The notes: a model not told the origin generated them from the sequence alone. Numbered from the stretch's first letter, positions 52,575 through 61,854 are shown. The stretch: DNA of 64,000 bases from Hyalangium versicolor (GCF_020103695.1 NZ_JAHXBF010000027.1:1-64000), one strand, 5' to 3'. Translations and numbers: made by a program.

Positions 52575-52662
52575 AGGCGTGATGATAGCCATGATGAACC
52601 ATGATTCGCTCAAATGATGGTCCGGCCGCATGGTTCCCTTGGTGAACAGCGAGGAGGCCGTG

Positions 52663-52925
52663 ATGCCGACGAAGAAGATCTTGGTGACGGGAGCGACAGG
52701 AACGTAGGTCGTGAAGTGGGGGAGGGCCTTCATGCCCTGGGTGCGCAGGTGCGCGCTCTCTCCCGCGAGCCCGCGAGGCTGAGCGTGCCTGCGGGCGTGG
52801 AGGTGACGGCCGGCGATCTCAACGCGCCGGAGACGCTAGGCCCAGCGCTTGAGGGCGTGGGGGCGATGTTCCTCGATGCGCAGGGTGGGGCACTGCCTGC
52901 GCTGATGGTGGCGATGCGGTTAGCC
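52663..52925 (+). pseudogene. Truncated, frameshifted NmrA/SDR-like NAD(P)-binding protein
   Basis: The ATG at 52663, with GGAGG upstream, opens MPTKKILVTGATG, the usual NmrA Rossmann start. A one-base deletion near 52703 introduces a stop; in the next frame the protein continues NVGREVGEGLHALGAQVRAL, VPAGVEVTAGDLNAPETLGPALEGVGAMFL and fades after LMVAMRLAG near 52922. It is divergent from the truncated LysR gene. Such LysR-NmrA pairs are common intact neighbours, so both genes of the pair have decayed. Confidence 0.78.
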
Positions 52926-53018
52926 GGTAACAGCGCGACCTGCTTGGGGTTTTGCTTCCGCCTTGATGCGGGTTCGAATGCCGCCTCCTCTCCCCTGGAG
53001 TGGAACTCCCGCTGCGGC

Positions 53019-53501
53019 TCACTCTGGGGAAGGGACCTCCTCCGGGGTGGGTGCCTCGGAGGGTGGCTGTACTTCCTCCTCCTGCTCGGGCCCAGGGAAG
53101 GTCGAGGCGCCTCCATTGCCGATTCCGCTGGTGTGGAGGGTGAACTCCATGTGCTTGGACAGGCCCAGGTAGAGGGGATGCCGGTAGTCGACGTGGATGA
53201 GGACCTTCTGGACTTGGGCGACCTGTTGGCCACCGACCTGGATTCCGCCCAGGGCGCCGGCCTCCGCCGCGCTTACCTCGATGCGCAGGTTCTCCGGCTG
53301 GAGATTGATCCCTCGCTGCCTGGCCACCTGCATCAGGTAGCCGGCGATCGTTCCGGCCTTGAGCGAAGTGCCGTGCCGGGAGAGGTTGGGCGCGGCGACC
53401 ACGTCTTCGCGAAGACCCGCCTCATCCATCGTGGCGCTGATCCAGGGCACGGTCGCCACCACTGCGCCGATCAACACCGCCAGCCATATCAGAGCCTTCA
53501 T
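53019..53501 (-). CDS. Small exported or membrane-anchored protein, unknown
   Basis: 160 residues. MKALIWLAVLIGAVVATVPWISATM is an uncleaved signal or anchor. The middle (LKAGTIAGYLMQVARQRGINLQPENLRIEVS, VLIHVDYRHPLYLGLSKHMEFTLH) looks like one alpha/beta domain, and the last ~35 residues are Pro/Glu rich and disordered. The start is set by GGGAGG 4-5 bases upstream. The middle resembles small DUF4845-like pilus or envelope proteins, but I cannot assign a family with certainty. Confidence 0.72.
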   Translation of the reverse strand: MKALIWLAVLIGAVVATVPWISATMDEAGLREDVVAAPNLSRHGTSLKAGTIAGYLMQVARQRGINLQPENLRIEVSAAEAGALGGIQVGGQQVAQVQKVLIHVDYRHPLYLGLSKHMEFTLHTSGIGNGGASTFPGPEQEEEVQPPSEAPTPEEVPSPE

Positions 53502-53652
53502 CAGACCTCCCTTGGGGAGCCTGTTCTACCCTAACGCACTCCAGTACCTCCTGTTTTCAAGCACATACATGGAGTGTCAGTCCCGCTCTGTATACCGATG
53601 AATCCTCACTCGCATGGAGCGACGGGGGGGATTCGCAGCGGGAGGTCAGCCC

Positions 53653-54312
53653 ATGGGTTACACCGTTGTTGTTCATAATAATCATCTCACCTTCAACGGC
53701 ATACAGTACTTTCGGGGAGGCTCCGAGTCCGTCTACATCGGCGCCTACGGAGAGAAGAAGACGCCTCTGTTCGGGCAGAACTACCTCCAGGTCCAGAGCG
53801 ACCTCCCCGCTGCGAAGCTCGTGGTCAACTCCGTCACGACCGCGGACATTGACTTCAGCAAGTCGAGCGCTGGGGATGTCAAGCTGGGGCTCACGGTCGC
53901 GGGCGGTTACTCCGGCACGGGCGATGTCGCATTCAACGACTTGAAAACAGGCAAGCTCAAGCTCGTGAAGTTCGAGATGCGTCTGGGTGATCTGGCCACC
54001 GCTGTCAACGCCCTGCCGGATGTGCTCGCCAACCTGAAGCGCTATGGCAATGACGCTCGCGTGGCCCATCAGATCTTCGTCGCCATGGAGGCCACCATGG
54101 CGCATACCTTCACCACCTCCGGGCATCTCACCTTCAACAAGACCGGGGGTAAGCTCCAGGTCTCCGCCAGCGGAGGAGGGACCACTTCGGGAACCACCTC
54201 CGTGACGCTCTCTCCTGGCACCACCTACGCCTACCTGCTCGCCAAAGTGGATTGGAACAAGGGCAAGTCGAAGGTGGATCAGTTCAACGACGACCAGTTC
54301 GGCCTGGCCTGA
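53653..54312 (+). CDS. Hypothetical protein, beta-rich, unknown family
   Basis: 219 residues from the ATG at 53653 (GGGAGG 8 bases upstream); the frame is open to 53614. MGYTVVVHNNHLTFNGIQYF, AKLVVNSVTTADIDFS, VKLGLTVAGGYSGTGDVAFNDL and LQVSASGGGTTSGTTSVTLSPGTTYAYLLAKVDWNKG suggest a beta sandwich. There is no signal peptide. A Gly/Thr/Ser-rich stretch lies near residue 180. It precedes the TolB-like gene by 55 bases and may share its operon. No family recognised. Confidence 0.7.
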   Translation: MGYTVVVHNNHLTFNGIQYFRGGSESVYIGAYGEKKTPLFGQNYLQVQSDLPAAKLVVNSVTTADIDFSKSSAGDVKLGLTVAGGYSGTGDVAFNDLKTGKLKLVKFEMRLGDLATAVNALPDVLANLKRYGNDARVAHQIFVAMEATMAHTFTTSGHLTFNKTGGKLQVSASGGGTTSGTTSVTLSPGTTYAYLLAKVDWNKGKSKVDQFNDDQFGLA

Positions 54313-54367
54313 TCCCCGGGGTTGAAGGGAGCGGGTGAGAGCAGGGAGACAGATAGAAGGAGACGGC

Positions 54368-55027
54368 ATGAAAACATCCTGTACTGCATTGCTCCTGGTC
54401 TTCCTGTTCGCGTTGTCCGCTCAGGCCCGCAGCCCCACGGTCACCGAGGAGAAGGGCAACCTCGTGTGGGTGGAATCCAACGGGGCGAAGCGTCAGCTCA
54501 CCTCCTTGGGACAGGACTCGCAGCCGGCGCTGTCTCCGGATGGCAAGTCGCTCGTCTTTGTTCGCAAGGGCGCGGGCCGCAAGCTGGAGTCCGCCTCGGG
54601 CGAGGTCGATGCCAATGAGATCTGGTGGATGGACACGGCAGGCGGCAAGCCACGGCGGCTCGTGCAGTCAGCCGCGAGCGACGATCCGAAGAAGTTCCTG
54701 GGAGCGCTTCAGGCGCCGCAGTTCGCGCCCGATGGGAAGACGGTCTTCTTCCTGAGTGCTGCCTGGACCACCTCGAACGCGGTGCACAAGGTGGACGTCG
54801 CCACCGGCAAGGTCCAGTTCATCGCCGCGGGCAACACACTGGAGGTCGTTCCTCGGGGCGATCATCGGGGCCGCCTGATCGTCCAGGTTCACAAGTACTT
54901 CCTGGGGGGAGGCTCCTATGACTGGTACTGGCTGCTGGAACCGGATGGCCGAGAGGTAGGGGCCATTGGCGAGGACGACAGTGGCTTCCGGGCGCTCTAC
55001 CTCTCGGAAGAGGCGTCGGCCCCCTGA
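54368..55027 (+). CDS. Secreted TolB-like (PD40 repeat) protein
   Basis: 219 residues from the ATG at 54368 with AAGGAG upstream. A signal peptide (MKTSCTALLLVFLFALSAQA) is followed by propeller-like PD40 repeats: SLGQDSQPALSPDGKSLVFVRKG, NEIWWMDTAGGKPRRLVQS and APQFAPDGKTVFFLSAAW. At about 200 mature residues it is only half of a TolB propeller, so it may oligomerise or be a partial version. Periplasmic, function unknown. Confidence 0.8.
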   Translation: MKTSCTALLLVFLFALSAQARSPTVTEEKGNLVWVESNGAKRQLTSLGQDSQPALSPDGKSLVFVRKGAGRKLESASGEVDANEIWWMDTAGGKPRRLVQSAASDDPKKFLGALQAPQFAPDGKTVFFLSAAWTTSNAVHKVDVATGKVQFIAAGNTLEVVPRGDHRGRLIVQVHKYFLGGGSYDWYWLLEPDGREVGAIGEDDSGFRALYLSEEASAP

Positions 55028-55042
55028 GAGGGAGAGAGTGGC

Positions 55043-56053
55043 TCACGCCGCGACGGCTTCGGTGATGCTCATGGCGGTCGGGGTGGGGATGACTCGGGAG
55101 AGCCTCAGCCCTGCCTGGGCCAGGAGCTTGTGGAACTCCGCTTCGGTGCGCTCACGTCCCGGCAGCGAAGCCAGCATCATCACGTCGAGCACCTTGCCTC
55201 CATGAGGTGCATCGCCTGGAGGGATGACCGTGTCCACGATGAGGACGCGGCCCGTCTCAGCCATGGCGTTCCGGCAGTTGCGCAGGATGTTGACGCAGAC
55301 CTCATCACTCCAGTCGTGGAGGATGCGTTTCAAGACATACGCATCTGCGCCCACGGGCACGGATTGGAAGAAGTCCCCTGTCACGTGTTCGCAGCGAGCC
55401 GAGAGTCCTGCGCTTGTGATTCGTGATTCCGCGAGCACGTGTGCATGATCGAAGAGCACTCCGCGGAGCTTCGGGGTGGACTGGAGTGCCTGGATGAGGA
55501 ACCCGCCATGCCCTCCTCCCACGTCCACGAGCGTCTGGAATGGGGTGAAGTCGTAGCTGCGCGCGATGGGGCCGTTCTCCAGTTCGGAGAGGCTGGACAT
55601 GCCGCGATGGAAGGTGGCGCCGGCCGAGGCGTTGCTGGCGAGGTAGTCGAAGAACGGCTTGCCGAAGATGCGGTCGAACGGAGTCCTTCCTGTCCGGACC
55701 GTCTCCGCGAGCTCGCCCGTCGGGGCCCAGAAGATTTTCTGGGTGAGCATCAACACGGCATCGCGCAGGGAGCCTGGTACCTGGGAGCGCAGCAATTCCG
55801 AGGAGGGCGTGAGGCTGAAGCGTCCTTCGGAGTCCTCGGTGAAGACTCCCGCACTGGCGAGCAGGCGAAGCACACGGAAGAGCGCATCGGCATCGGCCCC
55901 GAGTTCCTCCGCGAGGAGGGCAGGGCTCTTCGGTCCCTGCACCAGGCGATCGGCGACGCCGAGTTCGGTCGCCGCGGCAAGCGCGCCCGAGAGGATGAAG
56001 CCGAAGCCGAGATCCACGAGGAGCTGCGCGGGGTGGGGCGAAGAGGCGGTCAT
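55043..56053 (-). CDS. O-methyltransferase, family 2 (acetylserotonin/polyketide type)
   Basis: 336 residues: an N-terminal dimerisation winged helix (LVDLGFGFILSGALAAATELGVADRL ... LAEELGADADALFRVLRLLASAGVF), then the SAM site LVDVGGGHGGFLIQAL, the VTGDFFQSVPVGADAYVLKRILHDWSDE segment containing the general base His, and a GRVLIVDTVIPPGD motif. Enzymes of this kind methylate hydroxyls of aromatic secondary metabolites. No polyketide or phenazine genes are adjacent. Convergent with the TolB-like gene. Confidence 0.92.
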   Translation of the reverse strand: MTASSPHPAQLLVDLGFGFILSGALAAATELGVADRLVQGPKSPALLAEELGADADALFRVLRLLASAGVFTEDSEGRFSLTPSSELLRSQVPGSLRDAVLMLTQKIFWAPTGELAETVRTGRTPFDRIFGKPFFDYLASNASAGATFHRGMSSLSELENGPIARSYDFTPFQTLVDVGGGHGGFLIQALQSTPKLRGVLFDHAHVLAESRITSAGLSARCEHVTGDFFQSVPVGADAYVLKRILHDWSDEVCVNILRNCRNAMAETGRVLIVDTVIPPGDAPHGGKVLDVMMLASLPGRERTEAEFHKLLAQAGLRLSRVIPTPTAMSITEAVAA

Positions 56054-56100
56054 CTGAGAAACCTCTGGGGGAATGGGGAGGGCCGAGTCTTACCTCATCA

Positions 56101-57258
56101 TCACTCCTTCGGTTCGTGGACGATCGCCCAACCGAACTCGGGAGCCAGTGCCCCTGCGGTATCCTGGCTCACCCCGACGAGACCGGCGACGAAGCGCAGG
56201 GGGTGCTTCGATCCATCGCGGAGGTCTGTGAGCAGCACAGGGGCGCTCGCCGTGCCGCTGGGCAATTGGTAAATCGATGGACCCTGGCTGTTGTTCCAGG
56301 TGAGCCAGTCGCGTTCCTCAGCAGCCTTGAGGCCTGCCTGCCAGTCGGCGAGGTAGGAATTCCTGACAGGCCTCCGGGTGGCTTTGCGAGAGGCTTCAGC
56401 TCTGAAGCGCTTTTCCTCTTCGTTGCTGAGCGTGCGGATTTCCGCGTAGGCGTCGTCTGGCTCCTCATCGCGGACGATTTGGATGAGATAAGGAAACAGG
56501 AGCTGAATCCAGCCGGTGAGCTCATTGCCTCCGGAACTGCTCTCGTGGCGGAAGAAGGACTGCCAGAAGGCGCGCTCGGGCTCGCCTTCGACACTGCGCA
56601 CGATCTGGTCGAGCACAGGCAACAGCGAAGGGGTCCACCACTCCAGGCCCAGCTCCGAGAGCATCGATGCTCTCCTGCGCACCGAGCGCCAGTCGTCGGG
56701 TGTGCCCGTGAGGGTGATGCTCGGAATGCCGCACCCGATGGACATCTCGTACTCGAAGTACGGCTGGAATGCGTCCATCAAGGCGACCTCGAAGGAGGCC
56801 CGCTCGGTGGGACCGGTGGTGGAGAAGTCGGCCACCACGAGATCGCGCAGCTTTCCCAAGCGGACGGCGATCTGGTCGGAGAATGCAGCGAACACCTCGG
56901 GCCAGGGATTCTGCTGGCCCAGCACGAAGTCGCCGCGGGTGACGAGGAGCTTCTCCTTGCCCTGATGGCGCACGAAGCGCTCACGCAGGGATTCGGCGTT
57001 CAGCGAGATGTGGTGAGCAAGGCCCTGAACGAGGCAGAACCAGACGGCGTCAGGAGAGAGCACCAACGGACGGTGGTCGTAGAAGGCTCTGTAGGCCGCG
57101 TCGGCGAGCGGGTGCACGTCGCGGCAGAGCACCAGTTCGCGGCCGGGCGAGAGCTGCTCCACGGGAGCATGGAGGAGGGACTTGAGCGCCTTCTCGCGGT
57201 CGATGACCGGGAGTGGCCTCTCGGCGAGTTCGACTTCACTGACGGGGATCGTTTTCAT
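56101..57258 (-). CDS. DUF4419 domain protein
   Basis: 385 residues from the start at 57258 (MKTIPVSEVELAERPLP); the open frame to 57378 adds residues without family likeness. The body (FYDHRPLVLSPDAVWFCLVQGLAHHI, LVTRGDFVLGQQNPWPEVFAAFSDQI, FSTTGPTERASFEVALMDAFQPYFEYEM, GIPSITLTGTPDDWRSVRRR) is DUF4419, a family of unknown function shared by bacteria, fungi and protists. It is divergent from the ATP-grasp gene with 163 bases between; no hairpin or palindrome stands out there. Confidence 0.85.
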   Translation of the reverse strand: MKTIPVSEVELAERPLPVIDREKALKSLLHAPVEQLSPGRELVLCRDVHPLADAAYRAFYDHRPLVLSPDAVWFCLVQGLAHHISLNAESLRERFVRHQGKEKLLVTRGDFVLGQQNPWPEVFAAFSDQIAVRLGKLRDLVVADFSTTGPTERASFEVALMDAFQPYFEYEMSIGCGIPSITLTGTPDDWRSVRRRASMLSELGLEWWTPSLLPVLDQIVRSVEGEPERAFWQSFFRHESSSGGNELTGWIQLLFPYLIQIVRDEEPDDAYAEIRTLSNEEEKRFRAEASRKATRRPVRNSYLADWQAGLKAAEERDWLTWNNSQGPSIYQLPSGTASAPVLLTDLRDGSKHPLRFVAGLVGVSQDTAGALAPEFGWAIVHEPKE

Positions 57259-57421
57259 GGCATCACGGAGCCGTACGTGCTCGCTGCGGCCGAGGTTGCC
57301 CCTTCGTCTCATGATTCCGGCCAGGAGCGCAATCCTCTCGCCGACGGATGGTCGATGACTTGCGGAGGTACGGCGCAATCCTCCATATCTGCGCCCCCCC
57401 TTTCTCGTGGAGGTCGCGCGG

Positions 57422-58309
57422 ATGCCTCAAACGGAGATTCTCTTTTGCCGCCCCAGGACGCCCCAGGACGCCGAGGACAGGATGGATCTCGAGGCCGAAG
57501 CCTCCGAAGAGCTGGGCATTTCTCAGCACGCCATCGTCCTCGAGGACGTCGTCGATGGAGAGTTCGAGCGGGCGCTCGAGCAGCTTCCCCGCCGAGGCCG
57601 TCAGCTCCTGTACCGCGGGTGGATGCTCACAGAGGACGAGTACGCCGCACTGCACGAGGCATTGTTGGAGCGGGGCCACTCGCTCCTCGTTTCTCCGGAC
57701 GAGTACGCGGCGGTCCACTACCTGCCCAACTACCATCCCGAGATCGAGGATCTCACCATGCCCGCGCGCTGGACGTTCGGGACGGACCTCGACGAGGCCT
57801 GGGAGGCGGCGCGAGAGCTGGGGCAGGGACCGTGGTTGCTCAAGGACCACGTGAAGTCGGTGAAGGAGCGGTGGCACACCTGCTGCTTCGTGCCACAGGG
57901 TGCGTCCCGGGAGCGGTTCTTCGAGACCTGCGAGAACCTCATCGAGGCTCGTGGCGAGCGCTTCGAGCGGGGGCTCGTCATTCGCCCCTACGTGCCCCTT
58001 CGGCGCGTCGCTCAGTCCGAAGAGCGCCCGCTCCACTACGAGTTCCGCCTGTTCTTCGCCAGCGGGCGTCTCATCGCCTCCGAGGTCTACGATGATGTGG
58101 AGGTGCTGAAGCCAGACCTCTCGCGCTTCGCCTCCCTGGCCCGGCGAGTGGACTCACCGTTCTTCACCGCTGATGTCGCGATGCTCGAGTCCGGCGAATG
58201 GGTCGTCGTGGAGCTTGGGGACGGCGGTGTCTCCACGCTGCCTCCACTCATGGACCCACGTGACTTCTATCGCGCTCTCCAACGCTCGGAGCTGTGGGAC
58301 GAGGGGTGA
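57422..58309 (+). CDS. ATP-grasp protein, R2K-clade-like
   Basis: 295 residues from the ATG at 57422 (GGAGG 7 bases upstream). WLLKDHVKSVKERW (about 140-153) followed by GLVIRPYVPL, YEFRLFFASGRLIASE and VVVELGDGG gives the Lys-binding, acidic and Mg-binding parts of an ATP-grasp core, in the form I associate with the R2K ATP-grasp family 3. Such enzymes link an acid to an amine using ATP; many are in peptide-tagging or conflict clusters, but the substrate here is unknown. The N-terminal half (about 1-125) is a variable domain. Confidence 0.78.
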   Translation: MPQTEILFCRPRTPQDAEDRMDLEAEASEELGISQHAIVLEDVVDGEFERALEQLPRRGRQLLYRGWMLTEDEYAALHEALLERGHSLLVSPDEYAAVHYLPNYHPEIEDLTMPARWTFGTDLDEAWEAARELGQGPWLLKDHVKSVKERWHTCCFVPQGASRERFFETCENLIEARGERFERGLVIRPYVPLRRVAQSEERPLHYEFRLFFASGRLIASEVYDDVEVLKPDLSRFASLARRVDSPFFTADVAMLESGEWVVVELGDGGVSTLPPLMDPRDFYRALQRSELWDEG

Positions 58310-58471
58310 GCATTCGCTGGAGCAGTCAGAGCCTGGCTGGATCGGGAGTTTCCGAAGCATTGGACTTGGTAAGAGGTCGTGCACCCGCTGGTTCCACCCA
58401 GCGTTTCTCTCTGGCCGGGGACCCAGCTTGATCCTATCGAGGGCACGTGTCGATGCTCACGGGAGCGATGA

Positions 58472-59263
58472 TCAGAACGGGCTCAGAATAGATGCCATTC
58501 CGAGGAGAGCGGCCGCAACCGCAGCCGCGATGGCCTCCGCGACCCAGGCCACCAGTGTCACGGCGAGCGCTGCGTAGATGACGACAATCAAGGCCTTCCA
58601 ACTCAGCTGATCGCAGGCATTCCTGCAGAAGCCGTTCGCGCTTTCGTAGATGGCGAAGCACGGGCGCCACTGCTCCCACCAAAACGCGACATGAAGATCG
58701 AAAAGCAAGGTATTGCTCACCAGATCGCGAAGAAGCACACCCGCGTGCCACGAGTCGCGTTTGACGCATCCCCCAACGTAGTGCTTTTCAAAGCTGAGAC
58801 GGATGAAGTAGCCGGGGATTTTGAATTTTGCATCCGAAGCCAACTCGAGTCGCCGCTCCTGTGGCGCTGAGCGCAGTCCGAGACGTGGATGAGTGTGGGG
58901 CGTGACAATCAGATCCAAAGCGTAGGGATCATCCAGGGATTGAGCGTGATGCAGGGGATGGCGGGCGATGGGCTGTAATGGGGGAGGAACGTCAGAGAGG
59001 AGGGATGCTGGATTGAAAGACTGACTGTCAGAGTCGGATTTGAACTCGCCGAGGCCTTGCCCTTGGCGTGTCGCCACGTGGATCAAGCCCGAGGAATCCA
59101 CGGAAAGAATGAACGCAGCAGGAACTGGCGCATCTGATTCGTCGCGGCCGTGCATGAATCGAGCAGGTGCTATGCCCGGGGTCTTGGCAGGATAACACCC
59201 CGTGCCCAGCAGGTTCGTGGTGCTCAGCCCGGCCCACGCCAAGAGTTCCCGACGTGAGATCAT
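58472..59263 (-). CDS. Exported protein with Tat-like signal and long hydrophobic C-terminus
   Basis: 263 residues from the start at 59263, which overlaps the stop of the WD-repeat gene by 4 bases. MISRRELLAWAGLSTTNLLG is a Tat-like signal (SRRELL) with a Cys at residue 23 that is a possible lipidation site. The middle contains a domain of unknown family (DLIVTPHTHPRLGLRS, CVKRDSWHAGVLLRDLVS, CFAIYESANGFCRNACDQ). The last ~45 residues are almost wholly hydrophobic with AAAVAAALL, resembling a helical hairpin. Base composition seems lower in GC than the flanks. Function unknown. Confidence 0.7.
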   Translation of the reverse strand: MISRRELLAWAGLSTTNLLGTGCYPAKTPGIAPARFMHGRDESDAPVPAAFILSVDSSGLIHVATRQGQGLGEFKSDSDSQSFNPASLLSDVPPPLQPIARHPLHHAQSLDDPYALDLIVTPHTHPRLGLRSAPQERRLELASDAKFKIPGYFIRLSFEKHYVGGCVKRDSWHAGVLLRDLVSNTLLFDLHVAFWWEQWRPCFAIYESANGFCRNACDQLSWKALIVVIYAALAVTLVAWVAEAIAAAVAAALLGMASILSPF

Positions 59264-60372
59264 GGCGTCAATGCTCCAGCCCCAAGCCTCCAGGAAATGA
59301 GGCGTCCATCCCATCCACCAGTGATGAGCATTCCCTCAGGTAGCGAGACAAAGACGCTCAAGTTGCCGCGCCTGTTCTCATTGAATACCAGGGTCCGCTT
59401 GTAGGCTCCTTCGGACTTGCGCCATAGGCTGAGTGCGGATGCTCCATCGTCTTCCAAGAGCAAAGCGCCATCGATGCACCCGCGGAGACGGCCGTTTTGC
59501 CGCTGAAGAAGGACTGACTTGTCCGTCGCCATGATCCACACGAGCACCTCTGGATGGCGTCGCCATCCAAGCACTGACCGATCTCCCCGATCAGCCGACA
59601 GTAGCTCCTCGGGGCCACCATTCATGACCTCGACGATCTGACTGTGATGCTCGTTGAGAACCTGAACAAGCTCCCACTTCTCTGCGAAGGGATGCGCTCT
59701 CCAGACCTTGAGCTGTGGTTCATGTCCGCCTGCTGAGAGCAGGTCTCCGTTCTGGAGGTTGGCGAGAGCATAGAGCGGGCCCTCATGCGCCTGCAGGGTT
59801 CCTGTCTTTTCCCAGCCTTCGGAAGACGTGTCTGGGCGCCAGCTGCAAATCTGACCCGTGGAGTCGCCCGACAGGAGCGAGCCGTCCGGCAGCTCCAAGA
59901 AAGTGGATGCACGCTCGATGGGCAGTTGCTGGAGGAAGAAGAAGCCTCGCTCCGTTTCGGACCATCGGGAGAGAGCAGGGCGTCCCGCCGTTCCGCTCGC
60001 CCATGCAAGGAGGTACCCCGAATGGGTCTCGAGCATGCGATCATTGTAGTGGTTGCGATCATCGGGGAGCTCGAGCTGCTGACGCTGCTCCAGCTTGCCG
60101 GAGACTGGCTCTATCTCCCAGACAGCGATTCCTCCCTCGTGGCCTGCGGAGAGCAGGACGCCACGGGGGCTTGGACGGACCAGCAATACCTCTGAGTGCG
60201 GAGTGGTGACCTCGGCGAGCAAGAGGAACCTGCCGGTACGTGCCTCAACCTTCCACGATTTGAGCATCCCATCACCGCCCGCGGTCACAAGAAGGCCCGA
60301 GGGAAATGCGCAGATGGACCAGATAGCGCCCTTGTGCGCCTGAATGGACTGAAGCGGAGGGAGCACTTGCAT
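59260..60372 (-). CDS. WD40-like repeat protein
   Basis: 370 residues, probably one seven-bladed propeller. Repeats include QAHKGAIWSICAFPSGLLVTAGGDGMLKSW, VLLSAGHEGGIAVWEIEP, GSLLSGDSTGQICSWRP, LQAHEGPLYALANLQNGDLLSAGG, and MLITGGWDGRLISWRLGAG. No signal peptide is visible, so it is cytosolic or exported by another route. It is the first gene of an operon with the Tat-like exported protein (4-base overlap). Protein-protein scaffolding is the family role. Confidence 0.82.
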   Translation of the reverse strand: MQVLPPLQSIQAHKGAIWSICAFPSGLLVTAGGDGMLKSWKVEARTGRFLLLAEVTTPHSEVLLVRPSPRGVLLSAGHEGGIAVWEIEPVSGKLEQRQQLELPDDRNHYNDRMLETHSGYLLAWASGTAGRPALSRWSETERGFFFLQQLPIERASTFLELPDGSLLSGDSTGQICSWRPDTSSEGWEKTGTLQAHEGPLYALANLQNGDLLSAGGHEPQLKVWRAHPFAEKWELVQVLNEHHSQIVEVMNGGPEELLSADRGDRSVLGWRRHPEVLVWIMATDKSVLLQRQNGRLRGCIDGALLLEDDGASALSLWRKSEGAYKRTLVFNENRRGNLSVFVSLPEGMLITGGWDGRLISWRLGAGALTP

Positions 60373-60532
60373 GACGGGGGCAGCCCAGCGAGAGGCGCAA
60401 AGCGTACCGCATGGGGAGCCGGCATTGTTGGGATACGCGTCACTCGCGAAGGCTCATGAGCAGGTGGCTCGAGGCGACCAGGAGAGCGGCTGAGGGTGCG
60501 TCGGGTCTTTTCGCTGGGTATGCTCCGCCACC

Positions 60533-61774
60533 ATGCCGGCTTGGTGGGACAAGGTGAAGCGCAGGTTCAGTCGCGAGAAAGCCGTGCCGCAGAGCGGAAT
60601 GCCCGAACCCGCGAAGTGGCTCGCCGCGGACGATCCCGGCAACCCCTTCGGTGTGCCGTTGCTCAACCTCATGCTGACGCAGGAGTATGTGGCGACGACG
60701 CAAGACCCGGCGAACGCCCAGCGTGCGGTGTCGTGGATGCAGTCGGTGGGCGACGAACTCGATGTCCGCAAGGCGATGGCAGCGCCAGCGATCGACTGCG
60801 CGCTGACCTTCCCGGCCGCTGCGATTCTGCCCGATGGCATCGTGTATGCGCCGCCGTCGATGGACCAGAAGTGGGTGCTTGCGTGGAGGCACGGCCAGCT
60901 CATCGCCGCGCGGAGCTGGACAGGCGAAGTCGAGGCGGTCGCGGAGGCCAGACACGAGGGAGCGTCGCTGCGAGTCGAGCGGCTGCACCTGGTCGAGTCC
61001 TCGATGTTGCGGCTGGGGGAGCCGTCGCAGACATTCGAGTGGCTCATTCGCTGCCACGCGCTCGGTGAGAAGTTGCCGTTCCCAGTCGACGAGCAGGGTG
61101 CTTCGGTCCTCCAGGACATGCCCTTGCAGGCGTTCAGCGGGTTCGGGAAGGTCATCTTCTGCGCCGCGCGCACGTGGGCTCCGCCCGCAGCGACACGCCC
61201 GCTTCGGTCGGACGGCCGGCTCATCCGCGCGGCGCAGCGAGGCGACCTCGCGGCGCTATCGAGCGCGGTGGAGGCGGGTGAATCGGTAGATGCTCAGGGC
61301 ACTCACGACGGGTACACCGCACTGCATTGGGCGGTGGCGCGGGGAGATCGCGCGATGCTCGAACGCCTGCTCTCGCTCGGGGCGAAGGCGACATCCATCG
61401 ACGATCGAGGCGGCACCTCGCTCATGATCGCGGTGGTCTACCGGGCGCCGCTCGAGGTGCTCGAGGTGGTGCGAGCAGCAGCCCCGGCGCTTGCTGCCGC
61501 AGCGAACTCCGATGGATTCACCGCGCTACATGCCGCCGCCGAAGTGAACAACGCGCAGGCCGTGCCGTGGCTGCTGAGCAGCGGCTTGCCGCTCGAGGTG
61601 AGGACGAAGCACGGGCACACGGCGCTGCACATCGCCTGTGCACTCGGGCACGTCGAGGCAGCCCGCGCGCTCCTGGATGCCGGCGCCGACCGCAACGCGA
61701 GCTCACCGGGAGGAACCCCGCGTGAGGTTGCGCTCGCCGAGGGGAAGCCGCAGACCGCTGCCCTCTTCGAGTAG
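60533..61774 (+). CDS. Ankyrin-repeat protein with unknown N-terminal domain
   Basis: 413 residues. The first ~225 residues (DPGNPFGVPLLNLMLTQEYVATTQ, ILPDGIVYAPPSMDQKWVLAWRHGQLIAARSWTG, LRCHALGEKLPFPVDEQGA) are a domain I do not recognise. From about 230 to 405 there are about five ankyrin repeats: DGRLIRAAQRGDLAALSSAV, DGYTALHWAVARGD, GGTSLMIAVVY, DGFTALHAAAEVNN and HGHTALHIACALGHVEAARALLDAGAD. No signal peptide. It is divergent from the WD-repeat gene. Confidence 0.85.
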   Translation: MPAWWDKVKRRFSREKAVPQSGMPEPAKWLAADDPGNPFGVPLLNLMLTQEYVATTQDPANAQRAVSWMQSVGDELDVRKAMAAPAIDCALTFPAAAILPDGIVYAPPSMDQKWVLAWRHGQLIAARSWTGEVEAVAEARHEGASLRVERLHLVESSMLRLGEPSQTFEWLIRCHALGEKLPFPVDEQGASVLQDMPLQAFSGFGKVIFCAARTWAPPAATRPLRSDGRLIRAAQRGDLAALSSAVEAGESVDAQGTHDGYTALHWAVARGDRAMLERLLSLGAKATSIDDRGGTSLMIAVVYRAPLEVLEVVRAAAPALAAAANSDGFTALHAAAEVNNAQAVPWLLSSGLPLEVRTKHGHTALHIACALGHVEAARALLDAGADRNASSPGGTPREVALAEGKPQTAALFE

Positions 61775-61854
61775 GCACTCGTTGCCAGCGTAGGGGAAGA
61801 CTCCCAGGCTCGCTTCCCTGAGAGTCAGGCCCTGAGCGGTGCCGGCCCGCTGGC

